Assembly: GCA_036927565.1 (NCBI GenBank)
Contig: JAYESD010000008.1
Location: 114,560,279-114,624,278, forward strand
DNA length: 64,000 nucleotides
DNA from: Tuctoria greenei
Taxonomy: Eukaryota; Streptophyta; Magnoliopsida; Poales; Poaceae
Direction of reading: 5' to 3'
Position numbers and translations under genes: made by a program
Part shown: piece after piece, positions 39,580 to 51,423 of the stretch
How positions within the stretch are numbered: position 1 is the stretch's first letter
Layout: every line of letters starts with the position of its first letter
Notes under the pieces: model-generated
Seen by the model: the letters and a program-made list of their open reading frames with translations, nothing else
Told to the model about the DNA's origin: nothing
Database searches by the model: none

Positions 39580-42421
39580 TGTGACGCCCGGTTCTGAAAA
39601 ATGTACCAAGCTAATGCATATGTGGGCCCAGGATGTTCATCACATATACACGAGTGCAATCACAAAAGAGTATACAGAAAATTACCACAGAACAAGATTA
39701 ATTAACCAAATTTTATTACACAAACCAGATTATCCTCGAATACAAGCTCTAATGAATATTTATGACAAGTTCAACTAATGCAGCGGAAATAAATTAATTA
39801 AGCAAACTAAACAGCTAGGCAGCATAAGCAATAGGGTATAGCACAGCTCCAATAACACCACAGGCAAAGCTGACGGTAGACACGGCCTAGAACTCCGCAT
39901 TATCACCATTAAACTCCCAATCCTGACCTGCAACTGTTGTGGGGGATTGCAAGAGTGAGTACATGTCGTACTCAGCAAGTGTGGAAAGTATGACATGTGG
40001 CTGATTCAAATGACGACAATAATAATGGCAAAATGCTGAAAAGTACATAAAAACATTTGAAAAGCAATATACTATATTTATATGAATCAAACCCATCATA
40101 ATCATAAGTAATATCATAATACCAGTCCATAATTCACCATCCTCATCCATAATTTCAGATTTCACCATTCGCCAATAACCATATTCAATACCAAAAATTA
40201 ATCCATAACCATAATACCAACCATAACCATCCCAAATACCATCCCAATACCGAGTACCCTCTAATCATGGAAGTTGTCCAGGTGCTCATAACTGGGAGCA
40301 CGGCTATCATGATAGTTTTATTTAACTCTGCAGAGTTTGTACCACTTTACCCACGTGTTTGTGATTTCATCACCTTTCAGTGACTAAGAACCTCTATTAT
40401 GCCGTCTCACACTTCCGTAGGTGTGTGGCCAAGAGATCACAAAATAGCCTTTACAATGGGATTACTAGCCTATTTAGACCCCACTGAGATTTCACCGGTG
40501 GCGATGCCTCCAAATGAGCACATCTTCAACCAAGGGCCCCCACTTGAGCCATTCGGATCCCAGGGTAGTCCCACCAATCATCAACAAACCCAATCCGACT
40601 ACCCCTTCCCCAAGCATCCACAATGGTCCAAATAGCACTGGTAAAGCCCTAATTAATTAGCTATGCCGCACCCATACTTGGCCTCGTGGTGGCACTGTAG
40701 TCCTGGCTTATTCTCGCATGAACCGGTCCTTAGATCTAAAGCAAGCAAACCACCATATGTCCAACCCAACCACATACCAGGCTTGCTTAGATCACCCATT
40801 ACCATATCATATTTAACCAGTTCATGTTAACCATAATCTCATCCATGCATAATTAAATTGAGTGGTATAGTTGTTTCCCATCCCAGTTGATTAAGCGAAG
40901 CAAAAGGTAAAAACCCTTCCCGACTCTCTACCATGTATTCCAGGTGACAAGGGTGGTTTAGCAAATCTAGTAAACTTCCTACCATAGGATTTCCCATCAA
41001 ATTGACACAGCATGCAGGTTTGCAAACCAAACATTTATTTCAAAACAGGATCAATATACTTCAAGGACACTTGCCTTGCTCTTGCTGTTGATTAGGATCA
41101 AAGCCTTCAAACTCTTGGTGCTGTAGATCCTCCGCGGCACTCTCTAGCGCAAATCCGTCTAGTCCACACAATAAACATACAAGACAAGAAACACAATCAA
41201 AGAGTGCACAAATATTACTCAATATGACATGACATGCATGATTGATGCAAATGCAAGGTAGAACTTGTTACTAGATTGCTTTTAATGATCACTAACTAGT
41301 TCTAATAGCTTTTAACAAGTTTATACAGGTTTGGATTCGATTAGATCAAATTTTAGAATTAATTCAACACAATTTAACCAGAAAGATCAGACTAGTCCGC
41401 TAGGGACTGGACAAGTCCGCACTCCGCAAGATCAACAAATTAGGGTTTTCTAGATCGACGTGAATTTGGAGATTAGGGGTTGAATTCTCGTAAGGAAAAG
41501 ATAATAGAAGGTATACCAGGTGTTTAGAACTTCAATGAATCAAGAAACTTGGAGGTAACACTTGGATCTTGATGATCTAGGGTTGGTGATGAACTTGGGG
41601 ATGAATTGGTGGTGAAGAACGAATCTTGGTGGAGATCTTGATCCTCTTTCGTTTCCTCCTCTTCTTCTTCTTGCTTGGGATCTTCTCCTCCCTCCTTGAT
41701 GGTGGCTCCCAACGAACTAGGGTTTGGGTGGGTGGAAAAGTGGCAAATAGATGTCAATCCAAGGGGTGGGGCTGTTTATATAGAGGTGGAGGAAAGGGTT
41801 AGATGGATTTCGAGTTTTGGGATGAGTAGAGGCCGGTTTAGAGTCCCACATGGGTTCTAAAAGAGTTAGGCACGACGTCCCTAGGCCCACTTAACGTGAA
41901 ACCCAAGAAACAAGTCGTAAAACAAAAGATCAACTCGGAGTCGCGAAATATCGGACAAGTCCGAAAAAGACCATACGAGTCCGAAGTCGTCCAGAGAGAA
42001 AATCGGACAAGTCTGGCCAAACATCGGACAAGTCCGACTTTAAACAGAGAAGAAATCGGACAAGTCCGCTGGAACACCGGACTAGTCCAGAAAAGTCCAA
42101 GGACTTAGCAAATTTTCAAGGATTCTTGGAATATCGGGCTAGTCCGCACAAAATCGGACAAGTCCAAAAGTTTCCAGTGCCAAAAATCGGACTAGTCCGC
42201 AGCAAAAACGGACAAGTCCGTTTTTAGCCAGAGAGAAATTGGACTAGTCCTCAGCAAAATCGGACTAGTCCGCACTTTCCTGCATTTTAAGTGCGGTTTT
42301 GTTCCAAATCAAATTTAAATGCTCCGAATCAATTTTAAACTCGTTCCTCTTTATGTGGGTTAATGTTAAACATTTATATGAGTGTATGTAGGGCATGATG
42401 CATGAAAATTAGGGTGTTACA
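39580..42421 (-). repeat. Tekay element 3' LTR
   Basis: 2842 bp. About 14 copies of a CGGAC(T/A)AGTCCG motif in 41385-42275, including the palindrome CGGACTAGTCCG. A TATATAAA box in element orientation at about 41775-41782. The small ORFs on both strands are not preserved between the two LTRs. Confidence 0.95.
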
Positions 42422-43446
42422 AACCTAACTCCCTTAAAATGAATCTCGCCCTTGAGATTCGACGCAGAAGAGAAGAGATAGGGAAATTCCTTCTTGAGAT
42501 CATTCTCCAATTCCCATGTCGCTTCTTTTTCTGTGTGGTGCTTCCATTGAACTTTACACCATTTAATAACCTTGTTTCTTGTGACTCTCTCCTTGGTTTC
42601 CAAGATTTTGATCGGTTGCTCGGCATAAGTCAAATCTTCCTCTAGCTCCAATCCTTCCATTGGAACTTGTTCTTCCGGTACTCTCAGGCACTTCTTGAGC
42701 TGGGAAACATGAAAGACATCATGTACGTCTGAAAGATGAGCTGGAATCTCCAACTTATACGCTACTTCTCCTCTTTTGTCCAAAATCTTGAATGGTCCAA
42801 TATAACGAGGTGCTAGCTTTCCTCTTATGTTAAACCTCTTATGACCCCTCATTGGTGACACCTTGAGGTAAACAAAATCTCCCACTTCAAAGGCTAGTTT
42901 CCTTCTCCTATTGTCCGCATAGCCTTTTTGCCTTGATTGGGCAGCCCTCAAGTTTTCACGAATTATTCAGACTTGCTTTTCGGCTTCTTGCAGCACATCC
43001 GGACCAAATACTTAAGTTTCTCCTGCCTCATTCCAGAATAAAGGTGTCCTACACTTCCTCCCATAAAGTGCTTCATACGGTGACATTTTCAAGCTTGCTT
43101 GGTAACTATTGTTGTATGAAAATTCTGCGTATGGCAAGCTTTTGTCCCAACTCTTCCCATGCTTCAAAGCACAAGATCTTAACATGTCCTCCAAAATCTG
43201 ATTGGTCCTCTCGGTTTGTCCATCTGTTTGAGGATGATATGCTGAACTAAAATTCAACCTCGTTCCCAAAGCTTCATGCAATTTTTGCCAAAATCTGGAG
43301 GTAAATTGAGAACCTCTATCCGAGACTATCTTCTTAGGGACTCCATGTCGACACACAATATGCTCCACGTATATTTCGGCCAATCGTGAAGCTGTATATT
43401 TGGTCTTCACAGGGACAAAATGAGCTGACTTGGTTAAGCGATCCAC
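42409..43446 (-). pseudogene. Tekay integrase, C-terminal half, with chromodomain
   Basis: 43446-43012: DRLTKSAHFVPVKTKYTAS, FTSRFWQKL (second catalytic Asp at SDRGSQF), SSAYHPQTDGQTERTNQ (catalytic Glu in TERTNQ), and FSYNNSYQASLKMSPYEALYG. After stops near 43010 and 42960, 42951-42409 has the GPY/F-like APRYIGPFKILDKRGEVAYKL and HDVFHVSQLKKCL. A chromodomain-like module follows: RVTRNKVIKWCKVQW and ATWELENDLKKEFPYLF. Chromoviruses use it to target heterochromatin. Two or three stops disrupt an otherwise full-length gene. Confidence 0.93.
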
Positions 43447-43458
43447 AATTACCCAAAT

Positions 43459-44808
43459 TTATTCATACCCGGACTGAGTACGTGGTAACCCAACTATGAA
43501 GTCCATTCCAATTTCTTCCCACTTCCATTCCGGAATCTTCAACGGTTGCAATAATCCGGCTGGCTTTTGATGTTCCGCCTTGACTCGTTGGCACACATCA
43601 CACAATACTACGTATTCAGCTATGTCCTTCTTCATGCTATCCCACCAATAGCAAGTCTTCAAGTCTTTGTACATCTTTGTACAACCAGGGTGAATTGAGT
43701 AAGGCGAGTCATGTGCCTCCTTTAATATTGTCTCCCGAATATGCTTCACATTAGGAACCACGATTCTCTTTCCAAGCCATAAGGTACCATGTTCGTCTTC
43801 ATCAAATCTGAATTCCCTCCCTTCTTCGGTCCTGTCCTTGATTTCCTTGATCTCTTCATCTGCGGTTTGTGCCTCTCGAATTTCTTGCTCCAAGGTTGGG
43901 TTTAACTCCATCATCTCCATCTCATTTACAAACCCGAGGTTCAACCGTTCAAACTCCTTGCATAACTTGGATAGTAACTCTCGAACTGTGAGTTGGTGAC
44001 TTACTCCCTTTCTACTCAAAGCATCGACCACTACATTGGCCTTTCCCAGATGATAGTTGACCCCCAAATCATAATCTTTGATGAGCTCCAACCATCTTCG
44101 TTGCCTCAAGTTCAGATCCATTTGTGTGAAAATATACTTCAAACTCATATGATCCGTATAAATTTCACACCTATGTCCAAGAATATAGTGCCTCCAAATC
44201 TTCAATACATGTACCACGGCTGCAAGTTCTAAATCATATGTTGGGTAATTCTGCTCATGTTTCTTCAATTGTCTTGATGCATAGGCAACCACTTGACCTT
44301 CTTGCATCAATACACATCCAAGTCCTTGTCTTGATGCGTCGCAATAAATGTCAAAACTCTTGCTTACATCCGGCAATACCAAAACTGGGGTTGTTGTCAA
44401 CCTCTTCTTTAACTCCTCAAAACTATTCTGACAAGCTTCAATCCATTGGAACGCCTTTCCCTTCATTTGCAACTCCGTCACAGGCTTGGCTATCTTGGAA
44501 AAGTTCTTGATGAATCTACGGTAATATCCAGCCATCCCAAGAAAACTCCTTATTTCCTTGACATTTTGCAGCGGTTCCCACTTCAACACGTCTCTCACTT
44601 TTCCGGGGTCAACCGATACTCCTCCTCCTAAAATTATATGACCCAAAAATGACACCTCTCTCAACCAAAACTGACACTTGTTGAACTTGGCATACAATCG
44701 ATGCTCCCTCAATTTCTGCAACGTAAGCCTCAAGTGTTCCTCATGTTCTTTCTCATCCTTCGAGTAGATCATAATGTCATCAATAAACACCACAATGAAC
44801 TTATCCAA
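43459..44808 (-). pseudogene. Tekay RT C-terminal part, RNase H and integrase N-terminal part
   Basis: 449-codon frame on the minus strand. It begins FIVVFIDDIMIYSKD (RT catalytic FIDD intact), then LGH-----G-SVDP-KV and EIRSFLGMAGYYRRFI. RNase H: YCDASRQGLGCVLMQ, VAYASRQLKKHEQNYPTYD-EL, ALSRK. Integrase zinc-binding region: HDSPYSIHPGCTKMYKDL, YWW---K-DI--YV--C--CQ. It stops at TAA near 43456 (QSGYE*IWVIVDRLTKSA), and the integrase core continues in the next segment. Confidence 0.95.
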
Positions 44809-45366
44809 GTACTACATGAAGACCTTATTTATGAGGTACATTAAGTAGGCAGGCACATTTGTCAATCCAAAAGACATCATGGTGTACTCATAAGATCCAT
44901 ACCGTGTCCTAAAAGCTGTCTTGGGTATGTCCGATGGTCTAATCTTCATTTGAAAATATCCCGACCTCAAGTCAATCTTAGAGAAGACACAAGCACCCTT
45001 CATCTGATCAAACAAGTCTTCTATGTGTGGCAAGGTGTACTTGTTCTTGATTGTTACCTCGTTGAGAGCTCGGTAATCCACGCACATCCTTTGGGATCCA
45101 TCCTTCTTGTCCACAAATAGAATGGGTGCCCCCCAAGGCGAAGAGCTTGGGCGAATGAAACCCTTCTCTAATTGCTCTTGAATTTGTTTCTTGAGCTCCG
45201 CTAATTCCATAGGAGGCATCCTATATGGCCTCTTAGCTATAGGTGCAGTTCTAGGTATTAAATCAATAACAAACTCAATGTCTCGATCGGGTGGAATACC
45301 TGGCAACTCGTCCGGAAAAAACATCCAAAAATTCACACACCACCGGAATCTCCTCAATTGCGGCAC
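44809..45366 (-). pseudogene. Tekay RT N-terminal part
   Basis: Minus-strand frame with PELPGIPPDRDIEFVIDLIP, KRPYRMPPMELAELKKQ, GFIRPSSSPWGAPILFV-KKDGS-RMC-DYRALN, FSKIDLRSGYFQMKI and FRTRYGSYEY-MMSFGLTN-PA-LM. Ends at a TAG (FM*YLDKFI) at about 44811, just upstream of the catalytic FIDD in 43459-44808. Confidence 0.95.
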
Positions 45367-46926
45367 CGTCCATATGATTCAACTCCAATTGCTTCGGTGT
45401 GGTTTGAGATGCTTCAAATTCTACGGTGATCCCTTCTTTGTTGGTCAACTTCACCGTCTTCGTGGCACACTCAATAACTCCATTGTGCTTCCTCAACCAG
45501 TCCATACCAAGTATAATGTCCAACCCTTGAGAATCCAAAACAATGAGGTTGGCGGAGAAGTCTACCCCCTTATTCTAAGGCTTACTTTTGGACATACTAT
45601 ATTTGTCCTCATCTCTCCTCCAGGAGACTTAACCAATAGAGTAAACTTCATATGAGAGATAGGCAAACTATACTTGATGACATACTTCGATGCAATGAAT
45701 GAATGCGATGCTCCAGAATCAAATAACATAGTCGCGGGGTTGGAGGTTGCGAGAAACATACCAATGACCACATCATTCGCTTGTTGAGCATCCTCCGTAG
45801 AGACATGGTTCACGTTGCCACGAGCAAAATTCTGCTGTCCGCGGTTCCCTTGTGGTTGTCCTCCATTGGGTCTTGGGTTTTGCCTCGGTGCATTGCTTCC
45901 TTGACCAAGGCCTAACTTAGGACATTGATGCGCAAAATGTCCAACTTCTCCACAAGTATAACACTTCTTAACTCCACCAGAATTATTGGGATGAGCTTGG
46001 TTTTGAACATTTGCAGCAGGAAAATTAGCACGAGGTGCATAAGGCATTGGAGGCCTAGGTGCTTGCATAACAGGGCGCTGCTGCACAAACTGAGTTGGGC
46101 GTGGTGCATAACCAGGGCGCTGAGCAGGAATAGAGGAGCTGTAATAGGGAGCATTGGGTGGTGCAAGGTGAGGGCACACGTTACTTCCTTGTTGCTGTCC
46201 TTGATATGGCGCCTTCCTCTTGATTTCTTGCTCCATCTCACGGATCTTGTTCTCAACCACAATTGCTTTGTCCACAAGCTTCTGAAAATTGGCATAATCG
46301 CAGTTGAGTAGTTGCACTTGGATCTCATTGTTCAAGCCCCTCATGAACAAGTATTGCTTCCGGCTGTCCCGACTAACGTCCTCAGGCGCATACCTTGAGA
46401 GTTGAGTGAATTTATTGAGATATTCACTCACGCTTGATCTTCCTTGCCTTAAATTCTCAAATTCTTGCCTCTTCAAGATCATAACACCCTCGGGCACATA
46501 ATGAGAACGAAAATTCTTCTTGAATTCGGCCCAAGTAATTCTCTCTTGGTTCTCATGAGCATTGCAATAAGCATCCCACCAATCCGTAGCTGCTCCAACT
46601 AGTTGATGAGAAGCAAACAAGACCTTCTCCGCATCCATAGGGTCGGCAGCTTGAGCAAAGGTCGGCGGCCTAGTCCTCATAAACTCTCCCAATCGGTTAT
46701 GAGGAGGCGGGGGTGGTGGTGGAGGCATGTGGGGCTGATTGTTGATGTTGCCAGCCTGCAGCTGTCCCATAGTCTGTATCATGGTCTGCATGAGCTGGTT
46801 TTGCATAGCCAAAAGCTGCTCAATGTTGGTAGCTCCATGAGCAGGTCCTTGCCCATTGTTGTTCTGAGGTACTCCATTGTTCTCCTCCTCATCATTGTCA
46901 TCCCTCTGGTTGCGAGTCCTCACCAT
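45275..46926 (-). pseudogene. Tekay gag and protease
   Basis: The 454-codon frame 46926-45562 starts MVRTRNQRDDNDEEENN. Gag domain: LGEFMRTRPPTFAQAADPMD, WWDAYC, WAEFKKNFRSHYVPEGVM, QGRSSVSEYLNKFTQLSRYA. Zinc knuckle CYTCGEVGHFAHQCP, then the protease site ATMLFDSGASHSFIASKYV. A frameshift near 45560 moves to 45538-45275, with GLDIILGMDWLRKHNGVIEC, the protease C-terminal part. In an intact element gag, protease and RT form one polyprotein. Confidence 0.94.
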
Positions 46927-47173
46927 CTGAAGAAAAGCAATAGGTAAGAATTAGAAAACGTCCCCAACTATATGCATCAAGGGATATGAAGCTAACCAAC
47001 TAGCTATACGAGCCTAGATGACATGGCAATGCTAAGGCATCCCAAAATCCTCTATTAAGCACACAAGAGAACAATATATAGCAAACAACACACCAATCAA
47101 AACACAACGATTCCTGAGTGCCCCTATGTGCTCTAAAGTGTCCATTCTATCTAGGCTGCATCATACGGTCAAC

Positions 47174-47193
47174 CTGTGGCTCTGATACCAATC
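47174..47193 (-). promoter_or_regulatory. Primer-binding site of the Tekay element
   Basis: Minus strand TTGGTATCAGAGCCACAGG directly inside the 5' LTR, complementary to the 3' end of initiator Met tRNA as in many plant elements. Confidence 0.9.
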
Positions 47194-50031
47194 TGTGACG
47201 CCCGGTTCTGAAAAATGAACCAAGCTAACGCATATGTGTGCCCAGGATGTTCATCACACATACACGAGTGCAATCACAAAAGAGTATACAAAAAATTACC
47301 ACAGAACAAGATTAATTAACCAAATTTTATTACACAAACCAGATTATCCTCAAATACAAGCTCTAATGAATATTTATGACAAGTTCAACTAATGGAGCGG
47401 AAATAAACTAATTAAGCAAACTAAACAGCTAGGCAGCATAAGCAATAGGGTATAGCGCAACTCCAATAACACCACAGGCAAAGCTTATGGTAGACACGGC
47501 CTAGAACTCCGCATTATCACTATTAAACTCCCAATCCTGACCTGCAACTGTTGGGGGGATTGCAAGAGTGAGTACATGTCGTACTCAACAAGTATGTAAA
47601 GTATGACATGTGGCTGATTCAAATGACGACAATAATAATGGCAAAGTGCTGAAAAGTACATAAAAACATTTGAAAAGCAATATATTATATTTATATGAAT
47701 CGAACCCATCATAATCATAAGTAATATCATAATACCAGTCCATAATTCACCATCCTCATCCATAATTCCAGATTTCACCATTCGCCAATAACCATATTCA
47801 ATACCAGAAATTAATCCATAACCATAATACCAACCATAACCATCCCAAATACCATCCCAATACCGAGTACCATCTAATCATGGAAGTTGTCCAGGTGCTC
47901 ATAACTGGGAGCACGACTATCATGATAGTTTTATTTAACTCTGCAGAGTTTGTACCACTTTACCCACGTGTTTGTGATTTCATCACCTTTCAGTGACGAA
48001 GAACCTCTATTATGCCGTCTCACACTTCCGTAGGTGTGTGGCCAAGAGATCAAAAAATAGCCTTTACAAAGGGATTACTAGCCTATTTAGACCCCACTGA
48101 GGTTTCACCGGTGGCGATGCCTCCAACTGAGCACATCTTCAACCAAGGGCCCCCTCTTGAGCCATTCGGATCCCAGGGTAGTCCCACCAATCATCAACAA
48201 ACCCAATCCGACTACCCCTTCCCCGAGCATCCACAATGGTCCAAATAGCACTGGCAAAGCCCTAATTAATTAGCTACGCCACACTCATACTTGGCCTCGT
48301 GGTGGCACTGTAGTCCTGGCTTATTCTCGCATGAATGGGTCCTTAGATATAAAGCAAGCAAACCACCATACGTCCAACCCAACCACATACCAAGCTTGCT
48401 TAGATCACCCATTACCATATCATATTTAACCAGTTCATGTTAACCATAATCTCATCCATGCATAATTAAATTGAGTGGTATAGTTGTTTCCCATCCTAGT
48501 TGATTAAGTGAAGCAAAAGGTAAAAACCCTTCCCGACTCTACCATGTATTCCAGGTGACAAGGGTGGTTTAACAAATCTAGTAAACTTCCTACCATAGGA
48601 TTTCCCATCAAATTGACACAGCATGCCGGTTTGCAAACCAAACATTTATTTCAAAATAGGATCAATATGCTTCAAGGACACTTGCCTTGCTCTTGCTGTT
48701 GATTAGGATCAAAGCCTTCAAACTCTTGGTGCTGTAGATCCTCTACGGCAATCTCTAGCACAAATCCGTCTAATCCACACAATAAACATACAAGACAAGA
48801 AACACAATCAAAGGGTGCACAAATATTACTCAACATGACATGACATGCATGATTGATGCAAATGCAAGGTAGAACTTGTTACTAGATTGCTTTTAATGAT
48901 CACTAACTAGTTCTAATAGCTTTTAACAAGTTTATACATGTTTGGATTCGATTAGATCAAATTTTAGAATTAATTCAACACAATTTAACCAGAAATATCG
49001 GACTAGTCCGCTAGGGACCGGACAAGTCCGCACTCCGCGAGATCAACAAATTAGGGTTTTCTAGATCAACGTGAATTTGGAGATTAGGGGTTGAATTCTC
49101 GTAAGGAAAAGATAATAGAAGGTATACCAGGTGTTTAGAACTCCAATGAATCAAGAAACTTGGAGGTAACACTTGGATCTTGATGATCTAGGGTTGGTGA
49201 TGAACTTTGGGATGAATTGGTGGTGAAGAACGAAACTTGGTGGAGATCTTGATCCTCTTTCGTTTCCTCCTCTTCTTCTTCTTGCTTGGGATCTTCTCCT
49301 CCCTCCTTGATGGTGGCTCCCCACGAACAAGGGTTTGGGTGGGTGGAAAAGTGGCAAATAGATGTCAATCCAAGGGGTGGTGCTGTTTATATAGAGGTGG
49401 AGGCTAGGGTTAGATGGATTTCGAGTTTTGGGATGAGTAGAGGCCGGTTTAGAGTCCCACATGGGCTCTAAAAGAGTTAGGCACGACGTCCCTAGGCCCA
49501 CTTAATGTGAAACCCAAGAAACAAGTCGTAAAACAAAAGATCAACTCGAAGTCACGAAATATCGGACAAGTCCGAAAAAGACCGGACTAGTCCGAAGTTG
49601 TCCAGAGAGAAAATCGGACAAGTCTGGCCAAACATCGGAAAGTCCGACTTTAAATAGAGAGGAAATTGGATAAGTCCGCTGGAACACTGGACTAGTCCGG
49701 AATAGTCCAAGGACTTAGCAAATTTTCAAGGATTCTTGGAATATCGGACTAGTACGCACAAAATCGGACAAGTCCAAAAGTTTCCAGTGCCAAAAATCGG
49801 ACTAGTCCGCAGCAAAAACGGACAATTCCGTTTTTAGCCAGAGAGAAATCGGACTAGTCCTCAGCAAAATCAGACTAGTCCGCACTTTCCTGCATTTTAA
49901 GTGCGGTTTTGTTCCAAATCAAATTTAAATGCTCCGAATCAATTTTAAACTTGTTCCTCTTTATGTGGGTTAATGTTAAACATGTATATGAGTGTATGTA
50001 GGGCATGATGCATGAAAATTTGGGTGTTACA
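47194..50031 (-). repeat. Tekay element 5' LTR
   Basis: 2838 bp, direct repeat of 39580-42421, with the same CGGAC(T/A)AGTCCG array at about 48994-49890 and the same TATATAAA position (about 49386-49393). Confidence 0.95.
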
Positions 50032-50036
50032 ATTCC

Positions 50037-50722
50037 AGAAGCTACAGATACCCGTGTCTCGGCTCACGCCTTCGAGCCTGTTCTCAGGCATGGGCCCAGG
50101 GCGAATCGGGCCTAGTGGTAGCATCCACCTCCCAGTAACCTTCGGTACCCCAAAGAACTACCGCACGGAGAATATTCTATTCGACGTGGCGGATGTTGAG
50201 CTTCCCAACGCCATCATAGGAAGGCCGGTGCTATACCAGTTCATGGCTGTAGCTCACTACGGCTATCTGGTCCTGAAGATGCCAAAACCATCTGGGGTCC
50301 TCAGGGTCCGGGGAGATCGCACTGTGGCAGTGTCAGCCTTGGAACAGCTCCATGCACTCGCTGCAGGGCGGGCCTCGAGCTTGGATGGTGCGAGCGATGG
50401 TCGAACAAGTCAAGGCCCATCCCAATGGACTTCCACCGCGGCACCGCACGTGCTGCACGCCGAAGACGACGTCCGAGTAAAGGTCATCAGGATCGGTTCC
50501 GAGGCTGCCCAGACGTCCCGCATAGCAGGTAACCTGCAGCAAATAGGAACTCGCACTCGTCACCTTCCTCTGAGACAATGTCGATGTGTTTGCCTAGCAA
50601 CCATCTCAGATGCCCGGGATCCCAGGGAGGTGATTGAGCACCATCTAAAGATCTACCCTGATGCCCGCCCGGTACAACAGAAGCCCCAGAAGCAGTCAGT
50701 TGAGCGTCAAAACTTCATGTGA
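50037..50722 (+). pseudogene. Tat protease, C-terminal half, and start of RT region
   Basis: Resumes as QKLQIPVSRLTPSSLFSGM, GSIHLPVTFGT, ENILFDVADVELPNAIIGRP and YGYLVLKMPKPSGVL, the C-terminal half of the Tat protease. Then a linker to HHLKIYPDARPVQQKPQ, the RT lead-in. Ends at TGA 50720-50722 (NFM*EEIKKLLEAGFI, where family members have Arg), after which RT continues in the same frame to about 50890. Confidence 0.88.
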
Positions 50723-51423
50723 GAGGAGATTAAGAAGTTGCTCGAAGCTGGCTTTATCTGGGAGGTACACCACCCTCGGTGGTTGGCTAACCCTGTTGTC
50801 GTCCCCAAGGCTGGCGGGAAGCTTCGGATGTGCATCGACTACACCAACCTAAATAAGGCATGTCCAAAGGATCCATTCCCACTCCCATGATAGATCAAAT
50901 TGTAGACTCCACATCAGGCTGTGATCTTCTGTGTTTCCTAGACGCGTATTCTAGTTTCCATCAAATACCTATGTCTAGAGATGATGGAGAACACACTGCT
51001 TTTGTAACAGTAGATGGCCTGTATTGTTATGTCTCCATGCCTTATGGTCTTAAGAATGCTCTCCCTACTTTTGTACGTGCGATGCATAAAACATTTGTGG
51101 ACCTCATTAGAGACCTAGAAGAGGTGTATGTCAATGACATCGTGGTCAAAATCAAAGACCGCACATCCTTCCTGGGCAGCTTAGCGCAAGTCTTTAGCAG
51201 ACTACGCCTTACGCGCACGATGCTGAACCCCGAAAAGTGTGTCTTCGGGGTCTCTTCTGGGAAGCTTCCTGGATTCCTGGTTTCTCACCGTGGGATAGAA
51301 GCTAATCCGGAGAAGATCAAGGCAATAGAGCTGATGCGGCCCCCGACATGTATCAAGGATGTACAGAAGCTCACAGGGTGCCTAGCAGCCCTCAGCCGAT
51401 TCATCTCGAGGCTGGCGGAATGA
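50723..51423 (+). pseudogene. Tat reverse transcriptase
   Basis: In frame after the stop: EEIKKLLEAGFIWEVHHPRW, NPVVVPKAGGKLRMCIDYTN. A frameshift near 50880 leads to DSTSGCDLLCFLDAYSSFHQ, HTAFVTVDGLYCYVSMPYGL and LEEVYVNDIVVK, then LNPEKCVFGVSSGKLPGFLV and LTGCLAALSRFISRLAE. The catalytic motif, normally YVDDIVVK in this lineage, reads YVNDIVVK (about 51127-51150): Asp to Asn, consistent with one G-to-A change. This enzyme would not polymerise. Confidence 0.92.

Larger units (their letters stand above)
39580..50031 (-). mobile_element. Tekay/Del-type chromovirus (Ty3/gypsy), 10.45 kb, nested in Tat protease
   Basis: LTRs 39580-42421 and 47194-50031 (about 2.84 kb each, TGTGACGCCCGG...GTGTTACA). 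Flanks TTTCC (39575-39579) and ATTCC (50032-50036) match 4 of 5. Minus orientation: primer-binding site TTGGTATCAGAGCCACAGG at about 47192-47174, then gag-protease (46926-45562), RT, RNase H, integrase and a chromodomain (42951-42409). By eye the LTRs differ at 5 of the first 110 bases. Only a few stops separate the ORFs, so this is the youngest large element here. Confidence 0.96.

Noticed and set aside
40399..40635. 78-codon ORF repeated at 48012-48248
   Set aside because: It is in both copies only because they are LTRs of one element; it runs against the element's direction and its differences between copies change amino acids freely, so there is no sign of selection.
41524..41757. Acidic 77-codon ORF (repeated at 49135-49368)
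   Set aside because: LTR sequence; low-complexity Glu/Thr-rich translation with no start context or domain.
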